7,564 nt of DNA from CAZGAH01 sp964523295 (GTDB lineage: Bacteria; Desulfobacterota; Desulfovibrionia; Desulfovibrionales; Desulfovibrionaceae). The stretch covers positions 1 through 7,564 of the forward strand of contig CAZGAH010000127.1 in NCBI GenBank assembly GCA_964523295.1, given 5' to 3'. The notes below the pieces were generated by a model. It saw only the letters and a program-made list of their open reading frames with translations. It searched no databases and was not told the origin of the DNA. Made by a program: the position numbers and the translations under genes. Below are positions 4,164 through 7,564 of this stretch, piece after piece (within the stretch, counting starts at the first letter, position 1; every line of letters starts with the position of its first letter).

Positions 4164-5696
4164 ATGCGCGCGACAAGTCTGAAGTCCGGTCCGGTAGTGA
4201 TGCATTCAAGGCAACAGCAGACTTCCGAACAGAGTGTGATCGGCGGCATGAAGCGCCGGACATTCATGCAATCACTCTGCGTACTGGGCGCTGGTCTGGC
4301 TCTGCCCTCCGCGGCGCGCGCCTCGGAAGGGGAAGAACTGGCGACGCTGCTGGATATTTCGAAATGCATTGCCTGCGGCGCCTGCGTTCAGGCCTGCCGC
4401 GAGCTCAATGCGCAAAAATTCCCCGAGCCGGTCAAGCCGTTTCCGACCATGTATCCGGCGCGCGTCAAGGCAGAAGACTGGTCCGGACGTCGCGACGTGG
4501 ACACCAGACTGACCCCCTACAACTGGTTGTACATCCAGAGTTGCGAGGTGGAATATCAGGGGCAACGACAGGTTCTGAATATCCCGCGCCGTTGTCTGCA
4601 CTGCCAGAATCCTCCCTGCGCGAATCTCTGCCCCTGGGGCGCGGCGGCGAAGATGGAAAACGGCATCGTGCGCATCGCACCGGACATTTGCCTGGGAGGG
4701 GCCAAATGCCGTGACGTCTGCCCGTGGGAAATTCCTCAGCGTCAGACAGGCGTAGGACTCTATTTGCACCTGCTACCCGCCTTTGCCGGCAACGGCGTGA
4801 TGTATAAATGCGATCGCTGCCACGAGCGCGTGGCCCGGGGCGAGAAGCCGGCCTGCGTGGAAGTGTGTCCCGAGGGCGTGCAGGAAATCGGCCCGCGGTC
4901 ACTCATGCTCGCCAAGGCCCGTCAGCTGGCGCAAGAGAAGCAGGGCTTTCTGTATGGCGACAAAGAAAACGGCGGGACGAACACCTTTTATGTTTCGCCG
5001 GTTCCCTTCGACATTCTGGCTCAGGCGGTGCCGACAGGCCCGGGACAACCGCACCTGCGCGACGTGGCGGACGTAATGGCCGATGAGACGCGCCTGGCCG
5101 CGGCCGTTTTTCTGGCTCCGGTCGCCGGCGTGGCTTCCATAGCCCTGCGCGGCGCCGCGGCGTTGAAGGGACCGTTGTCCGGGGAGCACGAAGGCCTGGC
5201 CGCGGCGGCTCGTCCCGAATCCGACGCTGCGACTGCTCCGGAAACCGTGCGCAAGGGCAAGCGCCGCCTGCTCTTCCCGTTCATCATGACCGTGCTGGCC
5301 ATTACCGGAATGGCCCAGATGCCTATTTTCAAACGCTACTATGTTGCCGATGTCCCGGGATTGGGATGGACGGCCGACTTCTATCTGACGCACAAGCTGC
5401 ATTACGCCGCTGCTGCAATCCTGCTGTTTCTTCTTTGCCATGCCGCCGTGCGCTACGTTCTGACCGGACGACGCCATTTTCGGCTGACCGCTTCCGGAAC
5501 AGTTCGGGTGCTGCTGTACGCGGCCATTTCAGGCACAGGCCTGCTTCGCGTGATCAAGAACCTTCACGGATTCGATCTCTCTCCGCTGACTGCCCTGGCT
5601 ACCGATTGGGGCCATCTGATCGCCGTGCTCCTTCTCGGCCTGGTCTGCCTGGTAGGCGCGGCGTGGGGGCACAGCGCCTATTTGCGACGACGCTGA
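4164..5696 (+). CDS. Tat-exported ferredoxin-type Fe-S protein fused to a membrane cytochrome b-like domain
   Basis: This 510-residue redox protein has a twin-arginine signal (KRRTFMQS, 30-37; hydrophobic core near 38-50; likely cleavage after ARA53). Four cysteine motifs follow: CIACGACVQAC (68-78), CLHCQNPPCANLC (144-156), CLGGAKCRDVC (176-186) and CDRCHERVARGEKPACVEVC (216-235), the layout of FdnH/HybA/DmsB-type electron-transfer subunits. In the third motif Gly179 replaces the second Cys, so that site may hold a [3Fe-4S] cluster. After a linker (about 285-365), four membrane helices follow near 368-388, 408-432, 445-463 and 482-503. Histidines 410, 413, 426, 484 and 503 could bind heme b. 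It probably passes electrons between a periplasmic partner and the quinone pool. GGAG 7 nt before ATG 4164 supports the long start, although MKRR at 4248 is possible. No catalytic subunit gene lies next to it. Confidence 0.88.
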   Translation: MRATSLKSGPVVMHSRQQQTSEQSVIGGMKRRTFMQSLCVLGAGLALPSAARASEGEELATLLDISKCIACGACVQACRELNAQKFPEPVKPFPTMYPARVKAEDWSGRRDVDTRLTPYNWLYIQSCEVEYQGQRQVLNIPRRCLHCQNPPCANLCPWGAAAKMENGIVRIAPDICLGGAKCRDVCPWEIPQRQTGVGLYLHLLPAFAGNGVMYKCDRCHERVARGEKPACVEVCPEGVQEIGPRSLMLAKARQLAQEKQGFLYGDKENGGTNTFYVSPVPFDILAQAVPTGPGQPHLRDVADVMADETRLAAAVFLAPVAGVASIALRGAAALKGPLSGEHEGLAAAARPESDAATAPETVRKGKRRLLFPFIMTVLAITGMAQMPIFKRYYVADVPGLGWTADFYLTHKLHYAAAAILLFLLCHAAVRYVLTGRRHFRLTASGTVRVLLYAAISGTGLLRVIKNLHGFDLSPLTALATDWGHLIAVLLLGLVCLVGAAWGHSAYLRRR

Positions 5697-5878
5697 GGTT
5701 TCGCCAGGTCGTAACGAAAGGGCGCGTGGCGGTCGACACGGCGATGTCGTTGTCGTGACGCCTGTTGCGCGGCCATCGCCTTTCCTGATTCCTTCTCCAC
5801 CACAACTGACAATGCCTCGTCACGACGTGCCGCCATTTTTTCAGAGCCAATATAAACAGGCCCCCCACCCGCAAACAC
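5697..5878. other. Convergent intergenic region
   Basis: The stretch between the stop of the Fe-S/cytochrome gene and the terminator of the propeller gene holds no gene I can support. It has several small GC-rich inverted repeats and a T run at 5836-5841, but no well-formed terminator for the plus-strand transcript. Confidence 0.5.
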
Positions 5879-5902
5879 AAGGGGCCGCTTGCGCGGCCCC
5901 TT
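5879..5902 (-). terminator. Strong hairpin terminator of the propeller gene
   Basis: AAGGGGCCGC and GCGGCCCCTT pair perfectly over 10 bp around a 4-nt TTGC loop. On the minus strand the stem begins 28 nt after the propeller stop and is followed by TTGTGTTTG. The symmetric A/T ends let it also work for plus-strand transcripts from the Fe-S gene. Confidence 0.8.
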
Positions 5903-5929
5903 GAAGAGAAGGTGTAGTGCTCGTGTTGA

Positions 5930-7315
5930 TTAGATGAGATCCTCGAAGTTGGTCTGAATACCGCGCACGCGCCAGGGGGCCAGTGTCCAGTCGGACAGGA
6001 GATCCCATCCGCTGGTCTTGGTGCGGTTCTTCAGCGTGCCGTTGGAGTTCAGGGTCCAGTAGCAGAACTTGCCGTTGGTGCTGTTGTGCCAGACCATCTG
6101 GTTGCCCGGGAAGCTGTTGTTCGTTTCGCGACCGTCGCCGGTGGCCCTGATGGCGGCCATGTACCAGCCACTGGCCAGATACCAGTCACTGGTCAGATTC
6201 CAGCCGTAGGCCGTGTTGGCCCGGGCATCGCCCTTGGTGCGGTTGCGCAGCGAGCCGTTGGAATTGAGGACCCAGAAGGCAGTCTTGCCGTTCGTGGTAT
6301 TGTTGATCTGCAGGTAATGCTCCCAGTACGGATCGGAACCGGTCGCCGAATACGTGCTGCTCAGGCGGCCGATAACCCCGGTAACGCGCCACGGGGAGGC
6401 CAGATTCCAGTCGGACAGCAGATCCCAGCCATTAGTCTTGGTGCGGTTCTTCAGGTTGCCGTTGGAATTCAGGGTCCAGTAGCAGAATTTGCCATTGGTG
6501 CTGTTGTGCCAGACCAGCTGTGTGCCCTGATAGGTGGGCGTGACGGAGGCGGTGCCGGTTTCACGCGCGTCGCCGTTGTTGCGGATGGCGGCCACGTACC
6601 AGCCGCTCGCCAGGTACCAGTCGCTGTTCAGATCCCAGCCATAGCCGGTGTCTGCGCGGGCGTTGCCCTTGGTGCGGTTACGCAGGGTGCCGTTGGAATT
6701 CAGTACCCAGAAGGCGGTCTTGCCGTTGGTGGTATTATTCAACTGCAGGTAATCCTCCCAGTACGGATCGGAACCGGTCGCCGTATAGGTATCGCTCAGA
6801 CGACCGACAACACCGGCAACACGCCACGGGGAGGCCAGATTCCAGTCGGACAGAAGATCCCACCCGTCGGTCTTGGTGCGGTTCTTCAGGTTGCCATTGG
6901 AGTTCAGGGTCCAGTAGCAGAACTTGCCGTTGGTGCTGTTGTGCCAGATCAGCTGGTTGCCGGGATAGGTGGCAGTGGCGGAGGCAGTGCCGGTTTCGCG
7001 CACGTCGCCGTTGCTGCGGATCGCGGCCACGTACCAGCCGTTGGCCAGGTACCAGTCGCTGACCATATCCCAGCCATAATCATTGCTGGCGCGGGCATAG
7101 CCTTTGGTCCGGTTTTTCAACGAGCCGTTGGAGTTCAGCACCCAGAAGGCAGCTTTTCCGTTGCTTGGATTGTTGATAAGCATCTGGTCGTTGTTCCGAA
7201 CCGCCGCTAATGCAAGGCATTGTTCCGAAAAAACGCCGAGAGTGAAAACGGTCAGGGCCGTCACGAGGCCGACAATTTTCAAACCTTGCCAAAAAGATGT
7301 TCGATGCTGTTTCAT
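5930..7315 (-). CDS. Secreted six-repeat beta-propeller-like protein (A-B-A-B-A-B blades)
   Basis: The 461-residue product has an N-terminal signal (basic MKQHR, hydrophobic 13-29, probable cleavage near ALA37), so it should be exported. The rest is six repeats at about 45-121, 122-189, 190-266, 267-334, 335-406 and 407-461. Each contains the pattern N-x-(S/T)-NGK-xx-(F/Y)W-x-LNSNG-x-L-(K/R)-NRTK, then GW-(D/N), SDW-x-LA and W-x-V. Odd repeats (type A) carry an extra AR...YGW insert and a long GDxRET tail. Even repeats (type B) carry KFCYW and the GRLS..Y.ATGSDPYWE segment. The spacing resembles FG-GAP/VCBS-type propeller blades, so a six-bladed extracellular binding or adhesion protein is likely; no enzyme motif is visible. 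The ATG is preceded by AAAAGGGG 5 nt upstream. It has its own promoter and terminator and appears monocistronic. Confidence 0.88.
   Translation of the reverse strand: MKQHRTSFWQGLKIVGLVTALTVFTLGVFSEQCLALAAVRNNDQMLINNPSNGKAAFWVLNSNGSLKNRTKGYARASNDYGWDMVSDWYLANGWYVAAIRSNGDVRETGTASATATYPGNQLIWHNSTNGKFCYWTLNSNGNLKNRTKTDGWDLLSDWNLASPWRVAGVVGRLSDTYTATGSDPYWEDYLQLNNTTNGKTAFWVLNSNGTLRNRTKGNARADTGYGWDLNSDWYLASGWYVAAIRNNGDARETGTASVTPTYQGTQLVWHNSTNGKFCYWTLNSNGNLKNRTKTNGWDLLSDWNLASPWRVTGVIGRLSSTYSATGSDPYWEHYLQINNTTNGKTAFWVLNSNGSLRNRTKGDARANTAYGWNLTSDWYLASGWYMAAIRATGDGRETNNSFPGNQMVWHNSTNGKFCYWTLNSNGTLKNRTKTSGWDLLSDWTLAPWRVRGIQTNFEDLI
5933..7183 (-). repeat. Three tandem two-blade modules (435, 435 and 381 nt)
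   Basis: Within the propeller gene, a two-repeat module of 145 codons occurs three times: 7183-6749, 6748-6314 and 6313-5933. The last copy is shorter because it lacks five codons in the A-B linker and ends inside its B repeat. Long stretches are nearly identical in DNA, for example the segments ending near 6090, 6510 and 6940 that encode the WHNSTNGK region. This points to duplication of a pair, or to ongoing gene conversion. Confidence 0.85.
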
Positions 7316-7372
7316 TGCTGCCCCTTTTGTAAGAAATTTCTCCTCGTCGATGTAGCCCTTACCATATCCGCT

Positions 7373-7400
7373 TTGATACCTGAAAATTAGTGCCTGTCAA
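7373..7400 (-). promoter_or_regulatory. Sigma-70 promoter of the propeller gene
   Basis: On the minus strand a perfect TTGACA (7400-7395) is followed after 16 nt by TATCAA (7378-7373). Transcription would begin near 7366, leaving a leader of about 50 nt before the ATG at 7315. The spacing and the exact -35 make this the best promoter in the window. Confidence 0.65.
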
Positions 7401-7414
7401 GTCAGTTTCCGATG

Positions 7415-7564
7415 TTAAGAAGCGGTTTCATTCTCCTCAGGCACGTCGTCTCGAACTGAACCCGGGAGAAACACACGCAGCCACGTCCCGGGCAGGGCGA
7501 CCGGAGCCGCCCTGGCACTCGATCCGCGCGCCCGGGAATCGTAACCTGTTGATCTTGCGCGTAG
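7415..7564 (-). pseudogene. C-terminal remnant of a probable sensor histidine kinase, frameshifted (partial)
   Basis: On the minus strand, the frame that ends at TAA 7415 encodes PGTWLRVFLPGSVRDD followed by an acidic tail. This looks like the last strand of a histidine kinase ATPase domain (G-T-x-F-x-(V/L)-x-L-P). The matching preceding strand, RIECQGGSG, lies at about 7506-7529 in a different minus-strand frame. Joining the two needs removal of one base between about 7485 and 7505. Either the gene is damaged or the sequence has a one-base error. Only about 50 codons are visible, and the gene continues beyond the right edge. A non-kinase origin is possible given the short stretch. Confidence 0.4.

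Noticed and set aside
6086..7210. Plus-strand 374-codon frame opposite the propeller gene
   Set aside because: It is long only because the repeated minus-strand gene lacks the codons that would create stops on the other strand. It mirrors the same repeats, has no recognised domain, and the minus-strand frame has signal peptide, promoter, ribosome binding site and terminator.

Overview
The window is ordinary bacterial chromosome of fairly high GC. It carries protein-coding genes on both strands and one tRNA gene interrupted by a catalytic intron. The HslV sequence (start of the MQIHGTTILAV type, GARKVRRIYK and GDVIEPDDG segments) resembles Desulfovibrio-type proteins as I remember them. Together with the Tat-exported iron-sulfur/cytochrome b protein, this suggests an anaerobic or microaerobic Desulfovibrionales-like (Desulfobacterota) or other proteobacterial host. 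That taxonomic call is an inference without any database search.

Layout. (1) Positions 1-1022, minus strand: a small protein with a possible zinc-binding Cys/His pattern overlaps the start of a highly charged protein. The charged protein consists of a 64-residue head and at least 24 octapeptides of the EEAERKAR type and runs off the left edge. (2) Positions 1040-1460, plus strand: a tRNA-Arg(UCU) gene split in its anticodon loop by a 226-nt group I intron of the Azoarcus/IC3 kind, with promoter candidates before it and a terminator-like hairpin after it. (3) Positions 1609-3235, plus strand: a PPC/DUF296 protein, a closely coupled MacroD-type macrodomain protein, and hslV, the proteolytic subunit of the HslUV protease, without hslU next to it. 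(4) Positions 3312-5696, plus strand: a TSUP (TauE/SafE-like) permease and a 510-residue Tat-signal protein that joins a four-motif ferredoxin domain to a C-terminal membrane cytochrome b-like domain. (5) Positions 5879-7400, minus strand: a secreted protein of six propeller-like repeats in a strict A-B-A-B-A-B order, with a good promoter and a strong terminator. (6) Right edge, minus strand: what looks like the C-terminus of a histidine kinase broken by a +1 frameshift.

How they fit together. The PPC and macrodomain genes are almost certainly co-transcribed, and hslV may be read from the same message. The permease and the redox protein could form a sulfur- or anion-related transport and electron-transfer pair at the membrane, but only adjacency supports this. 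The strongest unusual element is the intron-containing tRNA-Arg gene. The two repeat-built proteins, the charged single-helix-like protein and the two-blade-module propeller, are next.
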